Assembly: GCF_001463765.1 (NCBI RefSeq)
Contig: NZ_BBWK01000017.1
Coordinates: 1-64,000 of the forward strand
Source: Aureimonas sp. AU4
GTDB lineage: Bacteria > Pseudomonadota > Alphaproteobacteria > Rhizobiales > Rhizobiaceae
DNA length: 64,000 nt
Direction of reading: 5' to 3'
The position numbers and the translations under genes were made by a program. Shown here piece by piece: positions 52,988 through 61,759 of the stretch. The notes beneath the pieces were generated by a model. The model ran no database searches. It worked only from the letters and a program-made list of their open reading frames with translations, and was not told the DNA's origin. Positions within the stretch are counted from its first letter, which is position 1; every line of letters begins with the position of its first letter.

Positions 52988-53893
52988 ATGCAGCTCGCCC
53001 CCTTCGCCGCGCCCGGCCGCTTCCTGCGCGGCAACCTGCACACCCACTCGACCCTTTCCGACGGCGCCGAATCGCCCGAGCGGGTCGCCGCGATCTACCG
53101 GGAGGCGGGCTACGACTTCCTGTGCCTTTCGGACCACTTCATCGAGCGCTACGGCTTTCCGGTCGCCGACACGACAGGGCTTCGCACGGACGGCTTCACG
53201 ACGATCTTCGGCGCCGAATTGCACGCGCCGGAGAACTCGCAGGGCGAGGTCTGGCATATCCTCGCCTGCGGGCTGCCGCTCGACTTCGCGCGCCTCGGCC
53301 AGGGCGAGGACGGCGTCGCGCTCGCCCGGCGCGCCCGCGAGGCGGGGGCCTTCGTCGCGATCGCCCACCCGCAATGGTCCTCGCTGACCGTCGGGGACGG
53401 CCGCGCGCTCCTGGGCGTGGCCCACGCGGTGGAAATCTTCAACACGGGCTGCGCGCTGGAGACCGCGCGCCCCGACGGGACCTACCTCCTCGACGCGCTC
53501 AGCAACGAGGGCGCGCTCCTTCACGCCATCGCCTGCGACGACGCGCACCTGCGCGTGCCCGACGCCGGCCAGGCCTGGGTCATGGTGAAGGCGGAGGCGA
53601 ACGCGCCGGAGGCCATCCTCGCCGCGCTCAAGGGCGGCCGCTTCTACGCCAGCTGCGGCCCGGTGATGCACGATGCGCGGATCGAGGGCGACGAGATCGT
53701 CGTCGAGACCTCGAGCGTGCGCAACATCGCGGTGGTCGGGCGCGGCTCGCGCGCGGCCAACCGGTTCGGCGACGCGCTCACGCAGGCGCGCCTGCCGCTC
53801 GGGCGCTTCCGGGGCGACTGGTTCCGGGTGGTCGCGACCGACGAGCGCGGGCGCTCGGCCTGGACGGGACCCGTGAGCCTTCCGGCGGCCTGA
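52988..53893 (+). CDS. PHP-domain phosphoesterase
   Basis: 301-aa protein with an N-terminal PHP metal-binding fold: NLHTHSTLSDG (about 16-26), LSDHFIERYG (about 47-56), GAELHAP, IAHPQW (about 124-129) and a later CDDAHL. The HxH, D and H ligands for a three-metal site are present. Known relatives cleave phosphate monoesters or cyclic nucleotides. No signal peptide. Divergent from the ABC importer, suggesting it processes what is imported. Confidence 0.85.
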   Translation: MQLAPFAAPGRFLRGNLHTHSTLSDGAESPERVAAIYREAGYDFLCLSDHFIERYGFPVADTTGLRTDGFTTIFGAELHAPENSQGEVWHILACGLPLDFARLGQGEDGVALARRAREAGAFVAIAHPQWSSLTVGDGRALLGVAHAVEIFNTGCALETARPDGTYLLDALSNEGALLHAIACDDAHLRVPDAGQAWVMVKAEANAPEAILAALKGGRFYASCGPVMHDARIEGDEIVVETSSVRNIAVVGRGSRAANRFGDALTQARLPLGRFRGDWFRVVATDERGRSAWTGPVSLPAA

Positions 53894-53905
53894 TCCGCCC
53901 GGACG

Positions 53906-53944
53906 AAAAAGGGGCGGGCCCCCCCTCAAGGCCCCGCCCCTTTC
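53906..53944. terminator. bidirectional terminator between PHP and TerC genes
   Basis: GC stem aaaggggcggg-cc with ggccccgcccctt (about 53907-53943), one bulge. Five T follow in the minus direction, three in the plus direction. Confidence 0.8.
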
Positions 53945-53967
53945 CCGGTTTCAGGCTCGCCGCACCG

Positions 53968-55044
53968 TCAGGGGCGCGTCGTCGTGTCCTGCGCCGCCTT
54001 GCGGTTGTCGGAGCGGCTCTTCAGGAGACTCAGCACCGTCGTCACCACGAGGATGCCGACGATCACCGAGAGCGAGAAGCTCGTCTCGATATGCGGCAGA
54101 CCCTCGATCGGCTGGCCGCCGTTCAGGAAGGGCAGCGTGTTGGCCTCCATCGCGTGGATGATGAGCTTCACGCCGATGAAGGCGAGGATCAGGGACAGGC
54201 CGATGCCGAGATAGACGAGGCGGTCGAGCAGGCCGCCCAGCAGGAAGTAGAGCTGCAGGAGGCCGAGCAGCGCGAAGGCGTTCGCCGTGAAGACGATATA
54301 CGGGGCATCCGTGAGCCCGTAGATCGCCGGGATCGAGTCCAGCGCGAACAGGAGGTCGGTCATGCCGAGCGCCAGGATCACGATGAACATGGGCGTGAAG
54401 TAGCGCTTGCCGTTCTCGATCACCGTCAGCGCGTTGCCGCGGAAATCGTCGACGGTCGGCAGGTGGCGCTGGAAGTACTTCACGATCGAGTTGGGCTCGT
54501 ACTCCTCGTCGGTCGACTTGGCGCCGTGCTTCAGGCTCTCGGCCGCCAGCTTCCAGGCCGTCCAGAGCAGGAAGAGGCCGAAGAGGTAGAAGACCCAGGA
54601 GAAGCGCTCGATCGCGGCCGCGCCCAGCGCGATGAAGATGCCGCGCATCACCAGTGCGATCACGATGCCGATCAAAAGCGCCTTCTGCTGGTAGGCGCGC
54701 GGCACGCTGAAGCTCTTCATGATGATCACGAAAACGAAGAGGTTGTCGACCGAGAGCGACTTCTCGGTGATGAAGCCGGCGAAGTACTCGACGCCGTGCT
54801 CGGCGTCCCACCAGTAGTAGACGCCCGCGCCGAAGATCAGCGCCAGCGCGACGTAGAAGGTCGACCAGAGCGCCGACTCCTTGAAGGTCGGCTCGTGCGG
54901 CTTGCGCACGTGGGTCACGAAGTCGAACACGAAGAGGGCCGCGATCGCCGCGATCGTCATCAGCCAGACGGAGGTGGGCACGACGTCCGGCGAGATCCCC
55001 GTGATCGCCGTCTGTGCCGCCGCTTCGGAAACCGGTTGTTCCAA
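53968..55044 (-). CDS. TerC/Alx-family integral membrane protein
   Basis: 358-aa inner-membrane protein with about nine helices. TerC signatures: FAGFITEKSLSVDNLFVFVI, and ALGMTDLLFALDSIPAI with the conserved acidic residues. Family members export Mn2+ or help metalate exported enzymes. The start was placed at TTG 55044 because AAGGAGG lies 8 nt upstream; the ATG inside that gap is out of frame. I see no yybP-ykoY Mn riboswitch upstream. Confidence 0.9.
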   Translation of the reverse strand: MEQPVSEAAAQTAITGISPDVVPTSVWLMTIAAIAALFVFDFVTHVRKPHEPTFKESALWSTFYVALALIFGAGVYYWWDAEHGVEYFAGFITEKSLSVDNLFVFVIIMKSFSVPRAYQQKALLIGIVIALVMRGIFIALGAAAIERFSWVFYLFGLFLLWTAWKLAAESLKHGAKSTDEEYEPNSIVKYFQRHLPTVDDFRGNALTVIENGKRYFTPMFIVILALGMTDLLFALDSIPAIYGLTDAPYIVFTANAFALLGLLQLYFLLGGLLDRLVYLGIGLSLILAFIGVKLIIHAMEANTLPFLNGGQPIEGLPHIETSFSLSVIVGILVVTTVLSLLKSRSDNRKAAQDTTTRP

Positions 55045-55345
55045 ACTCGCATCCTCCTTGGGGGACGGAATCAACCCTCGTCCCGAACCCTGTGACCCGG
55101 CCGAACCGGCCTCGCATGCGCCGGTGCCCCACCGGACGCGCAAGCGCCGCGGGAGCTCTAGAGCCGCGCGGCGCGCCGCTTAGATGTGGTGTGGTTCGGC
55201 GGGCGCAACATCGCGGCCGAAGTTTTCCCGCGCCCTGCAGTTGAAAAACATCAGAAGCAAGCCTTACGGCCCCGGCTATTCTGCCGGAAAACCTCGGCCG
55301 GGCGGCGCTCGACTTGCGGCCGGGCGCCGTAGTCTCACGAAATCG
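55045..55345. other. intergenic region upstream of the TerC gene
   Basis: No gene seen. It holds the TerC leader (minus strand) and a small hairpin ccggc/gccgg near 55275-55292. An AT-richer patch at about 55225-55260 is the likely promoter area. Confidence 0.3.
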
Positions 55346-56035
55346 TCAGGAAGACTTGACCGGGCTCGGCCGATCCAGCGCGTCGCGCAACGCGCCGATC
55401 GTTCCGGCGTAGCCCGCCTCGCCGCCGCCCTGGAAGACGGCGGAGCCCGCCACGAACGTGTCGGCGCCCGCTTGCGCGAGCGTTCCGATCGTCGCCGGCG
55501 AGACCCCCCCGTCGACCTGGAGGCGGATCGGCCGCCGGCCGATCAGGGCGCGCACGCGCCGCACCTTCTCGATCGTGGCGGGCACGAGGCTCTGGCCGCC
55601 GAAGCCTGGATTGACGGTCATGACCAGCACGAGGTCGATGCGGTCGAGGACGTAGGCCAGGGCCTCCTCGCCGGTCGCCGGGTTGAGCGCGACGCCCGCT
55701 CCGGCGCCCAGCTCGCGGATGAGCTGGAGCGTGCGGTCGAGATGGGTGCAGGCCTCGGCGTGGACCGTGACGCCGTTGCAGCCCGCCGCCACGAAGTCGG
55801 CGACGTAGCGCTCGGGCTCGACGATCATGAGATGGGCGTCGAAGCGCTTCGCGCTCGCCGGGCGCAGCGCCTTCACGACGGGCGGCCCGAAGGTGATGTT
55901 GGGCACGAAGCGCCCGTCCATGACGTCGAGATGGATCCAGTCGGCGCCGGCCCTGTCGACCGCCGCGACCTCCTCGCCGAGGCGCGAGAAGTCCGCCGAC
56001 AGGATCGAGGGCGCGATCAGGTGCTCGCTCGCCAT
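55346..56035 (-). CDS. rpe: ribulose-phosphate 3-epimerase
   Basis: 229-aa cytoplasmic TIM-barrel enzyme interconverting ribulose 5-phosphate and xylulose 5-phosphate. [17 protein letters not shown] (metal/phosphate region), [19 protein letters not shown] (32-50), [11 protein letters not shown] (about 143-153) and VDGGVS are intact. It starts 3 bp after the fbp stop, so the two are co-transcribed; this pair is common in Calvin-cycle clusters, but no other cbb gene is here. Confidence 0.95.
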   Translation of the reverse strand: MASEHLIAPSILSADFSRLGEEVAAVDRAGADWIHLDVMDGRFVPNITFGPPVVKALRPASAKRFDAHLMIVEPERYVADFVAAGCNGVTVHAEACTHLDRTLQLIRELGAGAGVALNPATGEEALAYVLDRIDLVLVMTVNPGFGGQSLVPATIEKVRRVRALIGRRPIRLQVDGGVSPATIGTLAQAGADTFVAGSAVFQGGGEAGYAGTIGALRDALDRPSPVKSS

Positions 56036-56038
56036 GGC

Positions 56039-57073
56039 TCAGAACCCGCCGACCGGCCGGTGGCCGTAGAGGGACGAGGTCTCGGCGCGGCTCGCCGGGT
56101 CGGCCACCGCGCGGCCGAACTCCACGACCTCCTCGCGCGAGCCGAAGACCACCGGGGTTCGCTGGTGGAGATGGGTCGGGACGATGTCGAGGATGGGCTG
56201 GAGCCCATCGCTCGCCGCGCCCCCGGCCTGCTCGGCGCAGAAGCCCACGGGGTTGGCCTCGTAGACGAGGCGGATGCGCCCCTCGGCGTAGCCCGGCCGC
56301 CGGTCGCCGGGATAGATGTAGATGCCGCCGCGCAGGAAGATGCGGTAGGCGTCGGCCACCATCGAGGCCACCCAGCGCATGTTGAAGTCGCGCCCGCGCG
56401 GCCCCTGTGCCCCCTCCTCGCACGCCGCGACGTAGGACAGGACCGGCTCGTCCCAGTGGCGCCGGTTGGACGCGTTGATCGAGAACTCCTTGGCCCGCTC
56501 GGGGATCGTCATGCGGGCCGCGTGAACGAACGTGTTGGAGGCCGGGTCCCAGCCGAAGGCGTGCGTGCCCTCGCCCACGGTCAGGACGAGGAGGAGGCGC
56601 GGCCCGTAGACGAAATAGCCCGCCGCCAGCTGGTCGCGGCCGGGCTGCCGGAAGACCGTGGCGCTGTCGGCGCGGTGCTCGGCCCGGACCGGTAGGACCG
56701 AGAAGATCGTGCCGATCGAGACGTTTGTCTCGATGTTGGAGGAGCCGTCGAGCGGGTCGATGGCGAGCGCGAGGCCGGCATCGGCGTCGAGCGCCACGGC
56801 GTCGTCCTGCTCCTCGGAACCGTAGAAGGCGACCGGCGCACGGCGCGCGGCCTCCGAGAAGAGGCGGTCGGCCTCGCGGTCCAGCACCTTCTGCACGTCG
56901 CCGCCGCCGTTGGTGACCGCCGCCCCGCCGGAGCCTTCCCGGTCGGCGGCGCCGGATGCGATGGCGTGGTGGAGCTCGATCGCCGCCTCGGCCAGGGATT
57001 CGACGAGCCTCGCGACGTCGCGCCGGACCGGGTCCGTGCCCGCCTGGGTCTTCAGGTAGTCGCTCAAGGTCAT
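56039..57073 (-). CDS. fbp: fructose-1,6-bisphosphatase class I
   Basis: 344-aa gluconeogenic/Calvin phosphatase. The metal site and signature AIDPLDGSSNIETNVSIGT (about 103-121), FYGSEEQD upstream (a GSEE-type motif) and RRPGYAEGRIRLVYEANP (substrate loop) are present. ATG 57073 has GGGAGC upstream; an extra 16 residues from an earlier start look unrelated. It lies between fni and rpe on the same strand. Confidence 0.94.
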   Translation of the reverse strand: MTLSDYLKTQAGTDPVRRDVARLVESLAEAAIELHHAIASGAADREGSGGAAVTNGGGDVQKVLDREADRLFSEAARRAPVAFYGSEEQDDAVALDADAGLALAIDPLDGSSNIETNVSIGTIFSVLPVRAEHRADSATVFRQPGRDQLAAGYFVYGPRLLLVLTVGEGTHAFGWDPASNTFVHAARMTIPERAKEFSINASNRRHWDEPVLSYVAACEEGAQGPRGRDFNMRWVASMVADAYRIFLRGGIYIYPGDRRPGYAEGRIRLVYEANPVGFCAEQAGGAASDGLQPILDIVPTHLHQRTPVVFGSREEVVEFGRAVADPASRAETSSLYGHRPVGGF

Positions 57074-57140
57074 GGCGCTCAGCTCCCTCGTCGCACGCGG
57101 ACAGGAAGCGGGATCGCCCAAGCGCGCGGGGAACGCAAGG

Positions 57141-58223
57141 TCAGGGTGTCAGAAGCGGCGCGCGGCGCAACGCGGCAAGGTCGCGCGAGCCGGTGCAGAA
57201 GCAGGAGATGCGGATCTCGTGCGCGACCTGTGCGAAGTGGCGCGCCGCCGCCTCGCCCGACACCTCCGCCGCCCGAAGGCTCGCCCCGGCCTGGCCGACG
57301 AGGTCGGCGCCGAGCCGGATTGCGCGCGCGGCGTCGAGGCCATGACGCACCCCGCCCGAACCGATCACCACCACGTCGGGGCAATGGCGGCGCACGTCCG
57401 CGATGGCCTGCGGCGTCGGGATGCCCCAGTCGGCAAACAGCAGGGCGCTCGCACGGCCCAGGGGATCGCCGATGCGCTCGGCCTCGATCGCGGCCCAGCT
57501 CGTGCCGCCCGCGCCCGCGACGTCGACCGCGGCGACGCCGGCGTCCACGAGGCGGCGCGCCACGGCGCCCGAGATGCCCGCCCCGACCTCCTTGGCGACG
57601 ATCGGAACGTCGAGGACCGCCGCCAGCCGCTCGATCGCGGGGAGGACGCCGCTCCAGCGCCGGTCGCCGCCCGGCTGCACCGCCTCCTGGAGCGGGTTGA
57701 GGTGGACGATCAGCGCGTCGGCCCCGATCATCTCGACCGCGCGCCGCGCTTCCCGCTCGCCCCAGCCGGCGACAAGCTGGCCGGCGCCGATATTGCCGAG
57801 AAGCGGCACGCCCGGCGCGGCGTCGCGCAAGGTCCGGTCGAGCCCGCCCTCGCCGCGTCCCTCGACCGCGATGCGCTGCGAGCCGACGGCGAGCGCGATG
57901 CCGCACGCCTCGGCCGCCTCGGCCAGATGCCGGTTGATTCGCGCCGCGCGGGCGGTTCCCCCGGTCATGGAGCTGATCAGAAGCGGCGCCCGCAGCCGGT
58001 AACCGAGAAATGAAGCGGACAGGTCGATCCCGTCGAAGTCGATCTCGGGCAGCGCGCAATGCTCGAAGCGGACCGCGTCGAAGCCGCTCCGCGCGGGGGC
58101 GCCGGCCCCTTGCGCGGCCAGGACGAGGTCGAGGTGCTGGTCCTTCCGGTCGCGGATGTCGGCGGGCGGCTGCATGCGGGTAACGAAGCTCTCCTCGGGC
58201 GTCTGGCCCTGTTTGGACCGCAT
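57141..58223 (-). CDS. fni: type 2 isopentenyl-diphosphate isomerase (FMN-dependent)
   Basis: Up to 360 aa; interconverts IPP and DMAPP using FMN and NADPH. Family marks: [10 protein letters not shown] near the start, [10 protein letters not shown] (about 80-89), [25 protein letters not shown] and [11 protein letters not shown]. The start is uncertain (ATG 58223 has a ribosome site too close; ATG 58175 is an alternative). Divergent from crtE, so it supplies precursors for carotenoids. Confidence 0.93.
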   Translation of the reverse strand: MRSKQGQTPEESFVTRMQPPADIRDRKDQHLDLVLAAQGAGAPARSGFDAVRFEHCALPEIDFDGIDLSASFLGYRLRAPLLISSMTGGTARAARINRHLAEAAEACGIALAVGSQRIAVEGRGEGGLDRTLRDAAPGVPLLGNIGAGQLVAGWGEREARRAVEMIGADALIVHLNPLQEAVQPGGDRRWSGVLPAIERLAAVLDVPIVAKEVGAGISGAVARRLVDAGVAAVDVAGAGGTSWAAIEAERIGDPLGRASALLFADWGIPTPQAIADVRRHCPDVVVIGSGGVRHGLDAARAIRLGADLVGQAGASLRAAEVSGEAAARHFAQVAHEIRISCFCTGSRDLAALRRAPLLTP

Positions 58224-58373
58224 CCTCGCGGTTGGAAACCTTCTATGTCGTTTCGTCGCATCGGATCGGGGATGGAAACGGGCGGGACTTCCAGCGGCGG
58301 ATGTCCGTGCTAGAAATTACCACCGGACGCGCGCGACCGGGACCCGGACGCCGTCCAAGGATATGACGCCAGC

Positions 58374-59300
58374 ATGACGACAGCCCATCCCGAACGCCTC
58401 GAACTCCGCCGCCGCGTGGACCTGCGTTTGGACGAGTTGATGCCCCCGGCCCTGCCGGGACAGGCCAAGCTGGACCAGGCGATGCGCGAAAGCGTTCTCG
58501 CCCCCGGCAAGCGGCTGAGGCCGATCCTGACGCTGCTGGTGGCCGAGGAGCTGGGCGGTCTGTCGGAGCCCGCGCTCGACGCGGGCTGCGCGGTGGAGAT
58601 GGTTCACGCCGCCTCGCTGATCCTCGACGACCTGCCCTGCATGGACGACGCGGAGCTGCGGCGCGGCCAGCCGACGACGCACCGGGCGCACGGCGAGGAC
58701 GTGGCCGTTCTTGCCGCGATCGCGGTTCTCTCGGCCGCCTACGGAACGCTGGCGCGCCTGCGCGCCCTGTCGCCCGCCGCCAAGGGCGAGTGCGTGGCGA
58801 TCCTGGCGGACGCGGTGGGCGCGCACGGGCTCGTCGCCGGCCAGTTCCTCGACCTGCACGGCGGCCGGTCGGCGCGCCCCTTGAGCGACATCGCGGAAGG
58901 CAACGGCCTGAAGACCGGCGCGCTCTTTGCCGCCGCCGCCGAGATCGGCGCGGTGGTCGCGGGCGCGGACGCGGCGGTGCGCGCCGAGCTGCGGGCCTTT
59001 GCGAGCGAGATCGGCCTTGCCTTCCAGCTCCTCGACGACCTTCTCGACGGCGAGGCCCATGCCGGGCTCACCGGCAAGGACGTCGGCAAGGACGCGGGCA
59101 AGTCGACCATCGTGGCGCTGATCGGCCCCGCGCAGGTGGAGCGCCGCATCGACCGTCATATCGACGCCGCGCACGAGCGGCTGACCGCCGCCTTCGGCAA
59201 GCGCTCGCGGCTTCACGCGCTGGTGGACGACATCTTCGGGCGCTCGTCGCGTCTCGCGCCCGGCCTGCCGAGCGCCGTCGAGCCGATCGCGCTCGGTTAG
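58374..59300 (+). CDS. crtE: geranylgeranyl diphosphate synthase
   Basis: 308-aa trans-prenyltransferase. First Asp-rich motif DDLPCMDD (about 83-90), GKRLRP near 46-51, second motif DDLLDGE with GKDVGKD (about 222-240). The bulkier-chain product GGPP is inferred from the carotenoid context; a farnesyl synthase (IspA) identity cannot be fully excluded. AAGGA precedes ATG 58374. Convergent with crtB, 12 bp apart. Confidence 0.88.
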   Translation: MTTAHPERLELRRRVDLRLDELMPPALPGQAKLDQAMRESVLAPGKRLRPILTLLVAEELGGLSEPALDAGCAVEMVHAASLILDDLPCMDDAELRRGQPTTHRAHGEDVAVLAAIAVLSAAYGTLARLRALSPAAKGECVAILADAVGAHGLVAGQFLDLHGGRSARPLSDIAEGNGLKTGALFAAAAEIGAVVAGADAAVRAELRAFASEIGLAFQLLDDLLDGEAHAGLTGKDVGKDAGKSTIVALIGPAQVERRIDRHIDAAHERLTAAFGKRSRLHALVDDIFGRSSRLAPGLPSAVEPIALG

Positions 59301-59312
59301 GCTAGGCGACCG

Positions 59313-60272
59313 CTAGACCGCGGGCCTTCGCCAGAGCGCGGGATCGCGCGGCTCCTCGCCATAGGCGCGGAAGCGCACCGCGCCCCAGCCGCCCGCCAGG
59401 ATCGCCGCCGCCTTTTCGCCCTTGGATGTCGAGATGCGCCGTCCATGCGCGCCCTCGCCCGCCTGGACGAGCTTCAGCCCGATCCGGCGGTAGACGCGCT
59501 CGGCCGTGCCGATCGCCCAGGCCGAGCGTCGCGGCAGCCGGTCGATGCCCTGGCGCGCCGAGGCGTAATAGGGCTCGGCCGCCTCCACGAGGCGCCGACG
59601 CAGCCGCGCGACCACGCCGGCATGGGCGGGGTCTGCGAGATCGTCCGGCGCGACCCCCTCCTCGCGCAGCCAGGCGAGCGGCAGATAGACGCGCCCCTCG
59701 CCCGCATCCTCCACGACGTCGCGCGCGATGTTGGTGAGCTGGAAGGCGAGGCCGAGGTCGCAGGCGCGGTCGAGCACGGCCTCGTCGCGAACGCCCATGA
59801 CGCGGCCCATCAGCACGCCGACGACGCCCGCCACGTGCCAGCAGTAGAGAAGAAGGTCGTCCAGCGTCTCGTAGCGGCGCCCGCCCGCGTCGAGCTCGAA
59901 GCCTTTCAGATGCTCGTGCAGGAGCGCGGGCGGCAACGCGTGGCGCCGCACCACCTCGCTGAGCGCCGCGAAGCTCGGATGCAGCCCCTCGGTGTCGCCG
60001 CCCAGCTCGCGGTCCGTGTCGCGCCTGAGGCCCGCCACCCGCTCCCCGATCGGGGCGTCGGGCCGTGCGCCGGTGAGATGGCCGCCCTCCTGTCCGTCCG
60101 CCACGTCGTCGCAGTGGCGGCACCAGGCATAAAGGCGCACGACGTCGCCGCGCGTCGCCCCGTCGAAGAGGCGCGCGGCGGCGGCGAAGCTCTTGGAGCC
60201 GGCCGCGATGGAGCGCTCGGCAAAGGCGCCGGTCTCCTGCGATGCCGTGTCCTGCGAAGCCGCTCGGCTCAA
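59313..60272 (-). CDS. crtB: phytoene synthase
   Basis: 319-aa squalene/phytoene synthase family enzyme that joins two GGPP. Asp-rich motifs YAWCRHCDDVADG (about 48-60) and LGLAFQLTNIARDVVEDAGEGRVYLP (about 165-190, with DxxED). The start at TTG 60272 overlaps the crtI stop (TTGA) and has GAGG upstream. Last gene of crtXYIB. Confidence 0.94.
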   Translation of the reverse strand: MSRAASQDTASQETGAFAERSIAAGSKSFAAAARLFDGATRGDVVRLYAWCRHCDDVADGQEGGHLTGARPDAPIGERVAGLRRDTDRELGGDTEGLHPSFAALSEVVRRHALPPALLHEHLKGFELDAGGRRYETLDDLLLYCWHVAGVVGVLMGRVMGVRDEAVLDRACDLGLAFQLTNIARDVVEDAGEGRVYLPLAWLREEGVAPDDLADPAHAGVVARLRRRLVEAAEPYYASARQGIDRLPRRSAWAIGTAERVYRRIGLKLVQAGEGAHGRRISTSKGEKAAAILAGGWGAVRFRAYGEEPRDPALWRRPAV

Positions 60273-61759
60273 GCCGCCTCGCCGAGGATCAGGCCGGCAG
60301 TCGCCTTGGCCGAGCCGACGACGCCCGGCACGCCCGCGCCGGGATGCGTGCCCGCGCCCACGAAGAAGAGGTTCTCGATCTGCCGGTCGCGGTTGTGCGT
60401 GCGGAACCACGCGGACTGGGTCAACACGGGGTCGAGCGAGAAGGCCGAGCCGTGGTGGCTGTTCAGCTCGCTCTGGAAGTCGTCGGGCGTGAAGATGCGG
60501 CTGGTCACGAGGTCGCGCCGGAGGTTCGGCATGTAGCGCTGCTCGAGATAGTCGAAGATCCGGTCGCGGTAGCGCGGCCCCTCGACGCTCCAGTCGAGCG
60601 GCGCGTTGCCGAGGTGCGGCACCGGCGACAGGACGTAGAACGAGCCGGCGCCCTCGGGAGCGAGGCTCGGATCGGTCGCGCAGGGGCTGTGAAGGTAGAG
60701 CGAGAAGTCGCCCGCCAGGGTTTTGGCCTTGAATATCTCGTCGATCAGCGCCCGGTAGCGCTGGCCGAACAGCACCGTGTGGTGCTGGAGCTGCGGCTGC
60801 GCCTTCGACAGGCCGAAATAGATCACGAAGAGCGACATGGAGAAGCGCTTGCGCTTGAGGCGACGCGCCTCCTCGGTGCCGCGCGACACGTGGCCGAGCA
60901 GCTTGTCGTAGGTGTGGACGACGTCAGCGTTGGAGGCGACGAGGTCGCCCGCGAAGCGCCGGCCGTCCTTCGCGACGACCGCCGACGCCCGCCCGTCCTC
61001 CATCTCGATCCTGGCGGCCTCGGCGTTCAGCTCGATCCGGCCACCGATGTCCTCGAAGAGCTTCACCATGCCGCGCACCAGCGCACCCGTGCCGCCCTTC
61101 GGGAACCACACGCCCCATTCGCGCTCCAGCGCGTGGATCAGGGCGTAGATCGAGGAGGTGGCGAACGGGTTGCCGCCCACCAGCAGCGAGTGGAACGAGA
61201 AGGCCTGGCGAAGCTGCTCGTCCTCGATGAACTCGGCGACCTTGGCATAGACCGAACGCCAGGCCTGAAGCTTGGCGAGCTGGGGCCCGGCGCGCATCAT
61301 GTCGCGGAAGTGAAGGAAGGGCACGGTGCCGAGCTTGAGGTAGCCCTCCTCGAACACGGCGCACGAATAGGCGAGGAAGCGCCGGTAGCCCTCGACGTCC
61401 TTGGGGTTCTTCAGCGCGATCTGCCGGTCGAGCTCGCCCTGGTCGTTGGCGTAGTCGAACGTGTAGCCGTCCTCCCAGCACAGCCGGTAGAAGGGCGAGA
61501 CCGGCAGGAGGGTGACGTAGTCCTCCATGCGCCGGCCGGCCGCCGCCCAGAGCTCATGGAGCGCGCTCGGATCGGTGATCACGGTCGGCCCCGCGTCGAA
61601 CACGAAGCCCTGATCCTCGTAGACATAGGCCCGGCCGCCGGGCTTGTCGCGCTTCTCGAGGAGCGTGGTCGCGATGCCCGCGGCCTGGAGCCGGATCGCG
61701 AGGCTGAGGCCTCCGAAGCCCGATCCGATCACGACGGCGCTGCGGGCATTCGGCTTCAT
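60269..61759 (-). CDS. crtI: phytoene desaturase (lycopene-forming)
   Basis: 496-aa FAD enzyme introducing four double bases' worth of desaturation in phytoene to give lycopene. N-terminal Rossmann motif GSGFGGL (12-18), KRDKPGGRAY (36-45), and the C-terminal bacterial-type signature AGTHPGAGVPGVVGSAKA (about 470-487). Full length. ATG 61759 overlaps the crtY stop (ATGA). Confidence 0.95.
   Translation of the reverse strand: MKPNARSAVVIGSGFGGLSLAIRLQAAGIATTLLEKRDKPGGRAYVYEDQGFVFDAGPTVITDPSALHELWAAAGRRMEDYVTLLPVSPFYRLCWEDGYTFDYANDQGELDRQIALKNPKDVEGYRRFLAYSCAVFEEGYLKLGTVPFLHFRDMMRAGPQLAKLQAWRSVYAKVAEFIEDEQLRQAFSFHSLLVGGNPFATSSIYALIHALEREWGVWFPKGGTGALVRGMVKLFEDIGGRIELNAEAARIEMEDGRASAVVAKDGRRFAGDLVASNADVVHTYDKLLGHVSRGTEEARRLKRKRFSMSLFVIYFGLSKAQPQLQHHTVLFGQRYRALIDEIFKAKTLAGDFSLYLHSPCATDPSLAPEGAGSFYVLSPVPHLGNAPLDWSVEGPRYRDRIFDYLEQRYMPNLRRDLVTSRIFTPDDFQSELNSHHGSAFSLDPVLTQSAWFRTHNRDRQIENLFFVGAGTHPGAGVPGVVGSAKATAGLILGEAA

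Noticed and set aside
55045-55345. Mn2+ (yybP-ykoY) riboswitch before the TerC gene
   Set aside because: The conserved loops of that riboswitch could not be found in the leader.
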